From the NCBI GenBank assembly GCA_046757585.1, contig JBHHYR010000210.1:1-6905 (forward strand): a DNA stretch of 6,905 nucleotides, written 5' to 3'. The position numbers and the translations under genes are program-made. Shown piece after piece: positions 1 through 6,529 of this stretch (position 1 is its first letter; each line of letters starts with the position of its first letter). This DNA comes from JBHHYR01 sp046757585 (GTDB lineage Bacteria; Desulfobacterota; Binatia; HRBIN30). The notes beneath the pieces were generated by a model. That model was not told the origin of the DNA and made no database searches. It saw only the letters and a list, made by a program, of their open reading frames with translations.

Positions 1-341
1 GCTCGGAAACACACCGATGCTTGAAAAGTAGCCTGTCCCCTTTTCCGGGCTCGAAGCCGTGCATTCCCTGCCCACCGCACCGCCGGCGACCTCGAACCGC
101 TGCACACGCCGCATCTCTTTTCATCTGTTCAGGAACGTCCCCCTGGCCGTCCTCGGTCTCCCTCTCCCCTCGCACAGGCGCGCACTGAGCGGACCCACTA
201 TGTCGCACCTCCCTCGTGGTTGGCTCGCGGGACGTCGTTGTCTTGTTGCGAAACGCGGCTGGCGGGGCGAGTCTGACGAGTTTAAAAGCGGCGTCCAGCC
301 TGGGGCAGACAAACACCCTCTTCGTGCGAGGAGACGCTCAG
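1..341. other. Non-coding left flank
   Basis: I see no convincing gene in this stretch on either strand. Open frames here lack a ribosome binding site and any recognisable protein pattern, and appear to result from high GC content. It lies downstream of the large minus-strand gene, so it would hold that gene's 3' region. A weak CCTC/GAGG hairpin (317-320 with 328-331) followed on the minus strand by a partly T-rich run is the only terminator-like element, and it is too short to call. The one recognisable element is the REP-like motif at 24-44. Confidence 0.6.
24..44. repeat. REP-like 'GTAGCCTGTCCCC' motif
   Basis: The segment reads four A, then GTAGCCTGTCCCC, then four T, so A and T runs bracket a GTAGCCTGTCCCC core. 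From memory, very similar sequences are dispersed in many environmental proteobacterial genomes near REP-associated tyrosine transposases (RAYT, IS200-like). Only one copy lies in this window and no transposase is visible, so assignment to that repeat class is inference. Confidence 0.35.
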
Positions 342-3300
342 CTATTCCCAACCGTAACAGTCCTGGACCGTGGGCCACTGGCCCTCGTCACGGTCAGGGT
401 ACTCGTGCATGAGGCAGAAGGTCATCGTGGCGAGGTAGTCGGCGTCGTCGGGGTTTGCCGCCCAGTCGTCCGAGTAGACCACGGAGATCGGGATGGTCGG
501 GTGCGCCTTGCGCGAGGTGATCTCGTCGTCCGCCAGCGGGCACAGACCGCGCTCCGGCTTGGCCGGGGGGCCGGGATAGCAGAAGTAGTTGCCCAGGCGT
601 GGGACGAACCACGCCGGATCGGTATCGTCGATTGTCGCGTTGGGTTCCGCGGCGGAGTAGATGTTCGGCTGCAGGTTGTCCACGTAGCTGCGCACGCCGG
701 TGAACCACAGACCCCCGCCTTCCTCCTCGCCCTCGACGAAGTAGCCGAGCCAGTTGTACGTCGAGTCCTTACTCTTGCGCGGCGACGCCTCGTCGACCTG
801 GAACGAGTACCACAGTTCATCCGTGTAGTCCCCCCAGTCGTCTTCCGACAGCGTGAGCTTCAGCTTGTCAGCGAAAAAGAAGGTGAGATTGGTCCCGTAA
901 CGAACCTCGGCTGTCCGCTCGTTTTCGAGAGCGCCACACGGATCCGCTGTGCAGTCGGTTCCATAAATGCCAAGCGGTTCGGCGCGCAGAACGCGCAGGA
1001 AGTATCGCGTGCCCTGTGGGCTCGGGCTGGGCGTCGGTCCCGGGTTGAAGAAGAGACTCGTGGCTTCTACGTCCGTCGCCCCCACCACGAGCTGCTGGGT
1101 CGCGAACTCGCAGGCCTCGCAGGGTTGGACAGCCGGTCCGGAGCTGAAGTTGGAGACATCCCGCACGATCTGGTGAGGGCCGGGGCACGGGCCCTGAGCG
1201 CCGCAGTACTCGACCACTTCGAGGCTGTAATTGTCGATGTACGCGCCTTCGTACTCGAAACTCAGGTAGGGTAGCTTCTTCTTGTCGTCACCGTAGGTGG
1301 TGAAGATGAACCACAGCGCATCCGGCCCGGCGTCATGGTGGAGGTCGGCGGGGTCCCAGCTCGTAAAGTGCTTGTCGGGCCAGACCGCCCGGAAGGCCGA
1401 CCCGGCCGGAACGACGCAGGCGTCGGCGGCGGATGTGCACTTGTGCCGGTGGATGGTCAAAGTGTACGGGCCGGTCTTTTCCCGATCCGGCTTGCCGGAT
1501 ACGTCGTCGGTGGCAAAGACGCGCACGTAGTACGGGGGGTTGGCAAGCTGGTAACGCACGCCCCACTCGGACTCCATGCGGTGGTAGGATGGCTTCGGGT
1601 TGCTGAGGTCCTCGTCGGTATAGACGGTGAACCCGAAGCCGTCGCTGATCCCGATGGAGTAGCTTCCTGGCTCGTCGATCCGGAACCACTGCATGCTGCC
1701 GGGATACGCGATCTGGTACTCGGGGCCGGTCGCGGTGAAGGTGTTGTCGGGCAATTGCTCCAGGAGGTTCGCGTCGACCACCTTCGCCTCACGCGGCCGG
1801 CAGTGGTGGAACCACAGGTTGAAGTCGCCACGCACCGGGATGTGGTCGGAGAGCGGCTGAAATCCGGGGGCACCACTCAACTCCCAGGCGAGGCTCATGT
1901 GCTGGGCGCACATGCGTCGCGGGGTCAGGCCCCCGGTAATCATGGGCTGGTTGTGGAGGATGTAGTCCAGCCGCTCGCCCGAGCACAGGGTGGTCTTCAG
2001 GCGCGCGTACGGCGGTGGCCAGTCGCAGGCGGGATCTCCGCCGAAGCACTGGTCTCCCTGCGGGCTGCATGTCGTCAGCACCGGCAACCAGGCGCCGCGT
2101 CCCTCGCTTCGTCCCATGTCGTGCGGCGAGGTGTCGTACGCCCAGCTGTCGACGAGCACAGGTGCCCCCTGGGCAGCGGCGCACTCCTGGCGCGTGCCGT
2201 CTCCGCAGGCGAACAGCCCAGGAACGGCCGGGGCTTGCAGGTAAGACTCGCCCGGGTCGGCGTTGTGACACGGGTCGCCGGGCTGTCCCGTGCGCAGGCC
2301 GCAGAAGTGATGCAGCCACTCCTGCCGCCCGAGGTCCCAGTCGGCATCCTCGTCGGAATTCAGGGTCGCCGAGCCGGCGAAGCTCTCGTGCGCCGCATCC
2401 CAGTCGGGCCAGGTCGCCGGGCCGAGCGAGGCGCCGTCCGGGAAGCGCCCGACGATGTTCAGATCCCCGAGAACGAACAGCAGTTCATTGTTCATCTGGT
2501 TCGCCGTCAGGGAGTCTTCGATGAGCATGCGGATGTCGCCCAGGTCGGCGGCGCGGATGTCCATCGACGCGTTCCTCTCGGCGGCGTCGTCGCTGCCGTA
2601 ACTCGCCTGCGTGTGGCTGAAGGCGACGGCGAAATGCTGACCCGGATTCTTGCCAATACGCACCAGCCCGGCCCCCTTTCCCGCATTGCAGTCTTCCTCG
2701 CGGCAGGAATGGTCAGAGAACGGAATGAACGCCACGGCCTTCTTGGCCGCGTTGGATACCGTGGCGCCCTGCCACCAGAGGTCGAGCTGGCCGCTGTCAG
2801 GGGCCAGCCGGCCCTGCTTGGACAGCTCGTCGAACGGGTAGCGGGAGAAGAGCATGAGGCCGCTGTCCTGGATGTAGTAGGCGCCGAGGTGCGGTGCCAG
2901 GAGGTCGGCGAGATTGGGCGCCGCGGGCCGTTCGATGCGACCAACGATGTACGGGTACTTGCCTTTGAGAATCGAGACCAGCCGATCGCGCGGACCCTCG
3001 TCGAAGATCTCGTTGAGGACGACGACATCGAGGTCCATGCCGAGAATCCGCAGCGCCAGTTTCTCGGCGCGTTCCTCGTTGGTCAAGGCCCCGCCGGCTT
3101 CCCTCTCCAGTGCAGCGTTCTTGAAGTCGAGCACCTTGTTGATGACGATCGGGCAGGCGAGATCCCAGGGAAGCGGCGCGATTTCGAGCAGTGGGACCGT
3201 CCATCCGACAGCGATCTCCGTGGCGACGAACGGGAGCTGCTGCAGGCCGTCCAAGTCGTGCACGGCGGTGCAGACCTGGTTGATATACGCATCCATGTCG

Positions 3301-5264
3301 GGTTCGCCTGCCGGAATTTCCACGTAGTGTCCGTTGAACGTGGCGATGCGCAGCGAGTACGCCGTGTCCGGCGGCGCGATCGAGATCCCGGACAGCGCCC
3401 CGAAGTTCTTGAACTTGGTTGTCGGCTGGGTGTTGGGGGGGCCCCAGTCCTCGGTATCGAACTGCTGCGCTTCGGCGCAGACGTCGCCCGGTTCCATGTA
3501 CCCATCCAGATGAGAGCCCGGGGGCGTCGCCCCGAAAGTGCTCTCGTGGCCGGGGCGGTCGTCCGCCATGTCGATGTGCACGAAGAGCGGGGCACCGAGC
3601 GACAGGGCGCTGCGCCGCACGGAGAACTCGACCACGGCGTTCTCGGCGCTCCAGGCGGTCGCAACGGCATCCCCGCGCTCGGGCACCCAACTGCCCTCCG
3701 CGGAGGACCTCAGGAGGTCGGCCGTGCCCGACCCCGGCCGCCACCGGATCGCGTATGACATCGGGACGGGAAGCACGCAAGATTGGGTCCCGGCCTGCAG
3801 CGAGCGGCCGGCGCCCGACATGCCGTTGCCCAGATAGATGGTGACGGCGATGCCGTCGCCGCGGCGGGCAAGCGCCGGATGATGCACCGCGAAGTAGAGC
3901 CACTGCGCATCCCAGCTCACGTAGTTGGCGCCGGCCATGGTGGGGAAGCGGGTGCCGGGGACCCAGTCATCGACCGAGCCGTCGAGCGTGACCGGCGCCG
4001 ACCAGGCGGAGGTGCTGCACCGCCGCACGCTACCGCATGCGCCCGCCGCCCACACCCGGCAGTCGTGCGGCCGGTTCCCGAGGGAAACCGTTGCGTCGCA
4101 TGCCAGCGCGCCCGCCCCGGCGCCGGGACAGGAGTACGCGCACGTCACGCCCTCGCTGTCGACACGCAACTGGTAGCCGCCTTCGGGTGAAGCCTCGACC
4201 CGGGCCGCGCAGGAAGGGACCGGGCAGTCGGCGGCCAGCGGTAGTCGTGCACCGCACTGAACCGCATCGCCGCCACTCGTCGAGGTGCAGCGGAGGATGC
4301 ACCGGACCGCATCGTCGGCCGTCATGGTCAGGCTTCCTTCCGGCTGCACGGCCGCGGCTGAAGGCATCGAGTCGCAGCTGACGACGCAGTCGCCGGCTTG
4401 CTGCGCCGACCACACCACGGCGGCCGACCCTCCGCGCTCCACCACCGGCGGCACGAAGGAGATCGTACAACGGCCGGCGGACGGGCAGCCGCTCAGGGCC
4501 CGGTTCACCGCCGCGACCAGCTCATCGATCGTGATTGCCCCGTCGCCATTGCGGTCCCCGGGAGCGCACACGTTCGCCGTCGCGGCCCCGAGGGCCACGT
4601 TGACCATGCGGATGAGCTCGTCCACGGTGACGTTCCCCGATCCGTCGCAATCGCCCATACATGACGGTGCCGCCGGAGTCCGGGTCGGCTCGGGGCTTGG
4701 CGAGGCGGTCGGTGTGGGCGACGGCACGCGGCTCGGTGTGTGCGTCCTAGTAACCGTGTTCGTCGGAGTAGGACTCGGACTCATGGTGGAGGTTTGTGTT
4801 GGCACCTCGCTCGCGGTGACAGTCGCCGTGGGTGAAGGCGTTGCGGTCGGGGTGGAGCGTGGCGTGTACGTGTGCGTGGACGTCGCCGTTGGCGTCGGGG
4901 TTGCAGTCTGGGTGCGGGTTCCAGTGGCGATTCGAGTTTCCGTCTGTGTGGCTGCGGCAGTGCTCGTGGGCGTCCGGGTTGGTGTGCTGACCCGCGTGGC
5001 GGTTCCGGTGTGTGTCGGAGTGCCGCTGGCAGGTCGAGTTGGCCAGGCTGTTGCCGTGGCCGTATGGGTTTCGGTGGGCGTAGCGGTTGGAGTTTTCGTC
5101 CGTGTGGCCCTGCTCGTCTGTGTGGGCGTCCCGGTTGGAGTGCGCCACCTCGGCGTCAGCGTCGCGGTCCGCGTCGGCGTCCATCTCCCGGACCCCGGGG
5201 TGTTAGTGGGTGTCGGCGGGCGGGCTTGCGCCTCGAGAGTGGACGGGCGTGCGAGCAGGAGCAA
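342..5264 (-). CDS. Large exported multidomain protein with sphingomyelinase/DNase I-like phosphodiesterase domain
   Basis: A 1640-residue product, far longer than a stand-alone sphingomyelinase C. Visible order: hydrophobic N-terminus ending near STLEAQA (~1-14); Thr/Pro stalk (~17-200); two EF-hand loops, D205-D207-S209-E216 and D237-N239-D241-E248 (dockerin-like pair); Cys-rich modules (~265-420); DOMON/CBM9-like sandwich (~422-600, LDGSVDDW, YVSWDAQWLYFAV). An endonuclease/exonuclease/phosphatase fold (~637-1150) follows with ATFNGH (N644), LNEIFD (E752), FSHTQ (H884), LGDLN (D934, N936), LDYI (D1100) and SDH (D1140-H1141). These match the metal-binding and catalytic residues of bacterial sphingomyelinases and DNase I-like enzymes. 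The C-terminal ~490 residues contain PPC-like strands (YYVRVF, GPYTLTI, RYFLRV) and a short second Pro-Ser linker (~1407-1418). It probably cleaves a phosphodiester outside the cell; lipid or nucleic acid substrate cannot be decided. The TTG at 5264 is the only usual start in frame, lacks a clear ribosome binding site, and gives a signal peptide that looks too short. Confidence 0.88.
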   Translation of the reverse strand: MLLLARPSTLEAQARPPTPTNTPGSGRWTPTRTATLTPRWRTPTGTPTQTSRATRTKTPTATPTETHTATATAWPTRPASGTPTHTGTATRVSTPTRTPTSTAAATQTETRIATGTRTQTATPTPTATSTHTYTPRSTPTATPSPTATVTASEVPTQTSTMSPSPTPTNTVTRTHTPSRVPSPTPTASPSPEPTRTPAAPSCMGDCDGSGNVTVDELIRMVNVALGAATANVCAPGDRNGDGAITIDELVAAVNRALSGCPSAGRCTISFVPPVVERGGSAAVVWSAQQAGDCVVSCDSMPSAAAVQPEGSLTMTADDAVRCILRCTSTSGGDAVQCGARLPLAADCPVPSCAARVEASPEGGYQLRVDSEGVTCAYSCPGAGAGALACDATVSLGNRPHDCRVWAAGACGSVRRCSTSAWSAPVTLDGSVDDWVPGTRFPTMAGANYVSWDAQWLYFAVHHPALARRGDGIAVTIYLGNGMSGAGRSLQAGTQSCVLPVPMSYAIRWRPGSGTADLLRSSAEGSWVPERGDAVATAWSAENAVVEFSVRRSALSLGAPLFVHIDMADDRPGHESTFGATPPGSHLDGYMEPGDVCAEAQQFDTEDWGPPNTQPTTKFKNFGALSGISIAPPDTAYSLRIATFNGHYVEIPAGEPDMDAYINQVCTAVHDLDGLQQLPFVATEIAVGWTVPLLEIAPLPWDLACPIVINKVLDFKNAALEREAGGALTNEERAEKLALRILGMDLDVVVLNEIFDEGPRDRLVSILKGKYPYIVGRIERPAAPNLADLLAPHLGAYYIQDSGLMLFSRYPFDELSKQGRLAPDSGQLDLWWQGATVSNAAKKAVAFIPFSDHSCREEDCNAGKGAGLVRIGKNPGQHFAVAFSHTQASYGSDDAAERNASMDIRAADLGDIRMLIEDSLTANQMNNELLFVLGDLNIVGRFPDGASLGPATWPDWDAAHESFAGSATLNSDEDADWDLGRQEWLHHFCGLRTGQPGDPCHNADPGESYLQAPAVPGLFACGDGTRQECAAAQGAPVLVDSWAYDTSPHDMGRSEGRGAWLPVLTTCSPQGDQCFGGDPACDWPPPYARLKTTLCSGERLDYILHNQPMITGGLTPRRMCAQHMSLAWELSGAPGFQPLSDHIPVRGDFNLWFHHCRPREAKVVDANLLEQLPDNTFTATGPEYQIAYPGSMQWFRIDEPGSYSIGISDGFGFTVYTDEDLSNPKPSYHRMESEWGVRYQLANPPYYVRVFATDDVSGKPDREKTGPYTLTIHRHKCTSAADACVVPAGSAFRAVWPDKHFTSWDPADLHHDAGPDALWFIFTTYGDDKKKLPYLSFEYEGAYIDNYSLEVVEYCGAQGPCPGPHQIVRDVSNFSSGPAVQPCEACEFATQQLVVGATDVEATSLFFNPGPTPSPSPQGTRYFLRVLRAEPLGIYGTDCTADPCGALENERTAEVRYGTNLTFFFADKLKLTLSEDDWGDYTDELWYSFQVDEASPRKSKDSTYNWLGYFVEGEEEGGGLWFTGVRSYVDNLQPNIYSAAEPNATIDDTDPAWFVPRLGNYFCYPGPPAKPERGLCPLADDEITSRKAHPTIPISVVYSDDWAANPDDADYLATMTFCLMHEYPDRDEGQWPTVQDCYGWE
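4665..5216 (-). repeat. Thr/Pro-rich low-complexity stalk coding repeat
   Basis: This in-frame segment encodes residues ~17-200 of the large exported protein as a degenerate run of TPT, TAT, TRT and TPTP units. Codons vary between units, so the repeat is conserved at amino-acid level but imperfect in DNA. Such segments usually act as extended, often glycosylated, spacers between a cell-surface anchor or signal and the folded domains; glycosylation here is inference. It makes the opposite strand read as Val/Gly-rich open frames that are artefacts. Confidence 0.85.
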
Positions 5265-5352
5265 GCCGAGACCAGCAGCCAGGAGGACAGCTCGGCTCGC
5301 GCGCCGTTGCCCTGCTGCCTGACGGGTCGCAGAACGAGTGCTTGCCCGCTGA

Positions 5353-5408
5353 CCCCAGGAATGACCCGCGACTTTGAGATCGTGCAGTCGCGGGTCGTCT
5401 TCCTGGGG
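5353..5408. repeat. Long two-part hairpin
   Basis: The outer arms CCCCAGGAA (5353-5361) and TTCCTGGGG (5400-5408) pair over 9 bp. The inner arms GACCCGCGACT (5363-5373) and AGTCGCGGGTC (5386-5396) pair over 11 bp, around a 12-base loop. A small asymmetric internal loop (1 and 3 bases) separates them, so 20 base pairs form with no mismatch inside either arm. It lies ~90 bases upstream of the start of the exported-protein gene. Neither side is followed by a T run, so it is not a standard intrinsic terminator. A REP-like element, IS200-type end or 5' leader structure are alternatives. Confidence 0.75.
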
Positions 5409-5576
5409 AACCCACGTGTTCGTTCGAGCTCCCCTCCCTCGCTGAGGACTGCACCCTCGCAGCGCCCATTGCCGCGCAGAAACCCGCCCGTGCCAATGAC
5501 ATTATGCAGGCAAATCGATGATGGTGGGCATTCCTGGCCGCGGTTGGTGGAGGCTACCAGCGTCAGAAACAAGCGC

Positions 5577-5641
5577 TGAGAAAACGAGTTGCTCGGTCCG
5601 ATCGCTGATGCAGCCCAGTCGTGAGTCGGTGCGTTTTCTGA
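5577..5641. repeat. Weak inverted repeat (TGAGAAAACG / CGTTTTCTGA)
   Basis: TGAGAAAACG at 5577-5586 faces CGTTTTCTGA at 5632-5641, pairing over AGAAAACG plus the outermost base, with one mismatch. The enclosed 45 bases contain no obvious gene. The arms are short, so chance is a real possibility. It is listed because it is one of three inverted repeats within this gene-poor stretch. Confidence 0.35.
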
Positions 5642-5716
5642 CGATGCCCAGTCCGTAACGCGACAGGCCCGTGTTCCTGCACGTAGCGCTGCGTGCGGGT
5701 CTCTGTCTCCCCCAAT

Positions 5717-5830
5717 CCTGTGAACATGTGAACACGTTGGCCTGGGGTATAGAGCCCCGCTTTGGGGAGGCTTGTTCCGAGCTGAAAGCGCCTCGTACGA
5801 TCCCCTGGAGAATGTTCACATATTCACAGG
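5717..5830. repeat. 114-bp inverted-repeat element with internal stems
   Basis: CCTGTGAACATGTGAAC (5717-5733) faces its near-exact inverse GTTCACATATTCACAGG (5814-5830), differing at one of 17 positions. On a minus-strand transcript that position becomes a G-U pair, so the whole 17-bp stem would form. Inside, CCTGGGG (5741-5747) can pair with CCCCTGG (5802-5808) with one mismatch, and CCCC (5755-5758) with GGGG (5764-5767). Each arm is itself two tandem TGTGAAYA units. No target-site duplication is evident. It could be a MITE-like insertion, the 3' structured end of the decayed gene whose stop codon lies in the right arm, or a structured RNA. Confidence 0.7.
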
Positions 5831-6139
5831 GGGGCTGGCACGGTAGCATCGGCGGGTTCCCCACCGTCGGGCGCCTCAATCCCGTATTTGGCATCGAGTT
5901 GCTCCAGCGTCGTCTGGCTGCGTTCCGAGAGTGCCACCAAAAAGCCCTCGCGGGTCCGCTGGGTCGGTAGCCGCAGCTTCTTGCGGATCATTTTGACGGC
6001 CAAATGCTGCCCAACCCAAGCTGTACCAGCGACTCCTCACGAAGTCGTTCTCATACTCTAGCAACGCTGTGAGAAGGCACTGGTTGAGGTGGTGCAGTCT
6101 GGTTGGAGCGCGATGGTCGCAACGCCAGGGCGGACAAAC
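5824..6139 (-). pseudogene. Frameshifted remnant of an unrecognised gene
   Basis: Two overlapping minus-strand frames together read like one protein. The first, open from 6139 with a possible TTG start at 6064, gives a helical charged segment containing LLEYENDFVRSRWYSLGWAA. The second, one base out of phase, gives VKMIRKKLRLPTQRTREGF, then LVALSERSQTTLEQLDAKYG and a Pro/Ala tail ending at TGA 5826-5824. The switch falls around 5998-6010, where deleting one base joins them. Alternatively an ATG at 5991 makes an intact 55-residue protein from the second part. I do not recognise the family. The stop codon lies inside the right arm of the 5717-5830 inverted repeat, and a 38-bp repeat copy (6096-6133) lies in the upstream part of the open frame. 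Confidence 0.45.
6096..6133. repeat. 38-bp direct repeat, copy 1
   Basis: The copy begins AGTCTGGTTGGAGCGCG and ends CGCCAGGGCGG, and is identical over 38 bases to the copy at 6168-6205. The period is 72 bp and the 34 bases between the copies are unrelated to the flanks. A short GCGA-TGG-TCGC hairpin sits inside the unit. On the minus strand it falls in the open frame leading into the decayed gene. Confidence 0.9.
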
Positions 6140-6164
6140 CTATGCAGATCCTATGACAGACATC

Positions 6165-6311
6165 CTAAGTCTGGTTGGAGCGCGATGGTCGCAACGCCAG
6201 GGCGGTTTGCAGCGCCTCGTCGCTCTCGGCTCGCTTCAGGAGCGCCTCCCTCCAGCGTACCGTCCTCCCGGACCCCAGCCACCTCCTCCTCCAGCGTGGG
6301 CCAGGCCTCAT
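6165..6311 (-). CDS. Possible small coupled ORF (48 aa) or gene remnant
   Basis: The ATG (6311-6309) shares its first base with the last base of the DUF2283 stop codon (TAATG), an arrangement typical of translational coupling. The 48-residue product is Arg/Trp-rich at first, then has a more protein-like RWREALLKRAESDEALQTAL stretch. A second frame upstream of ~6258 reads WPTLEEEVAGVREDGT, which would join smoothly to RWREALL if one base were lost. This suggests a frameshifted N-terminal fragment rather than a real small protein. I do not recognise the family. The last residues are encoded by the 38-bp repeat copy 2. Confidence 0.25.
   Translation of the reverse strand: MRPGPRWRRRWLGSGRTVRWREALLKRAESDEALQTALALRPSRSNQT
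6168..6205. repeat. 38-bp direct repeat, copy 2
   Basis: This copy is identical to 6096-6133 over all 38 positions; identity stops at once on both sides (6167 versus 6095, 6206 versus 6134). Repeat and spacer lengths (38 and 34) fall within the range of a two-repeat CRISPR unit, but with one spacer, no cas gene and no further copy in view, a local duplication or a dispersed repeat is equally possible. It overlaps the end of the small frame at 6165-6311. Confidence 0.9.
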
Positions 6312-6529
6312 TAGGGTGCTGCCGAAGGCTTGGTGGTCTCGAAAACCAGCTTGCGCACCTCCAGGCCGGGGGCGCGCTTAGACAGGTGCAAGATTTCGAC
6401 CCCCACCACCAGATTCTCGGCGTTGAAATCCAACACCACCCCCGGGGATACCTCCTCCGACTCGACGATCTTCGATTCGTCCAAGCGCAGATACAGTGCG
6501 TCGGCTTCTTGGTCGACTTCTAATCTCAT
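6311..6529 (-). CDS. DUF2283 family protein
   Basis: A 72-residue protein with the DUF2283 pattern: a start like MRLEVDQEADALYLRL, then a SEEVSPGVVLDFN turn, then NLVVGVEILHLSKR. The length fits this family of small all-in-one domain proteins. Its molecular function is not established; members often sit beside DUF4258 genes in pairs that have been compared with toxin-antitoxin modules. The ATG at 6529 overlaps the stop of the upstream DUF4258 gene as ATGA, so the two were co-translated. An AGAGG ribosome binding site sits six bases upstream. The gene looks intact although its partner is damaged. The C-terminal tail after VRKLVFE is probably unstructured. Confidence 0.85.
   Translation of the reverse strand: MRLEVDQEADALYLRLDESKIVESEEVSPGVVLDFNAENLVVGVEILHLSKRAPGLEVRKLVFETTKPSAAP

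Larger units (their letters stand above)
5265..5823. other. Gene-poor spacer with hairpins
   Basis: No intact recognisable gene is seen between the start of the large exported protein gene and the decayed frame that ends at 5824. On the minus strand, the frame of the exported protein stays open from 5264 back to a stop near 5504, but without ATG, GTG or TTG. Other open frames here cross the inverted repeats and look like chance openings. I recognise no promoter with confidence. The stretch holds three inverted repeats, listed separately. Confidence 0.55.

Noticed and set aside
311..331. Possible terminator after the large gene (CCTC/GAGG hairpin with a T-containing tail on the minus strand)
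   Set aside because: The stem is only four base pairs and the tail is interrupted, so it is below what I would call a terminator.
216..1274. 352-codon plus-strand open frame
   Set aside because: It overlaps the well-supported C-terminal coding of the large minus-strand gene and shows no recognisable motif or ribosome binding site.
1335..3758. Long 807-codon open frame on the plus strand
   Set aside because: It is antisense to the catalytic part of the exported protein, whose minus-strand motifs are clear. High GC at third positions opens the opposite frame, and its product is Arg/Val/Gly-rich with no family pattern.
4285..5322. Val/Gly-rich plus-strand open frame (VGVGVGV-like)
   Set aside because: It is the complement of the Thr/Pro-rich stalk codons on the minus strand, so the repeat pattern is a mirror image rather than a gene.
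5719..5734. CRP-type operator from the TGTGA motifs
   Set aside because: The TGTGA units are tandem in each arm rather than arranged as TGTGA-N6-TCACA, so the standard palindrome is absent.
5502..5894. 130-codon minus-strand open frame
   Set aside because: It runs through both arms of the 5717-5830 inverted repeat and overlaps, in another frame, the more protein-like decayed gene. Composition and context suggest a chance opening.
5671..5970. 99-codon plus-strand open frame
   Set aside because: It crosses the inverted-repeat element and is antisense to the decayed minus-strand gene. No motif is seen.
6096..6205. Calling the 38-bp repeats a CRISPR array
   Set aside because: There are only two repeats and one spacer, no cas gene, no further degenerate copies seen, and overlap with protein-like frames. 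Kept as direct repeats and reported as a finding only.
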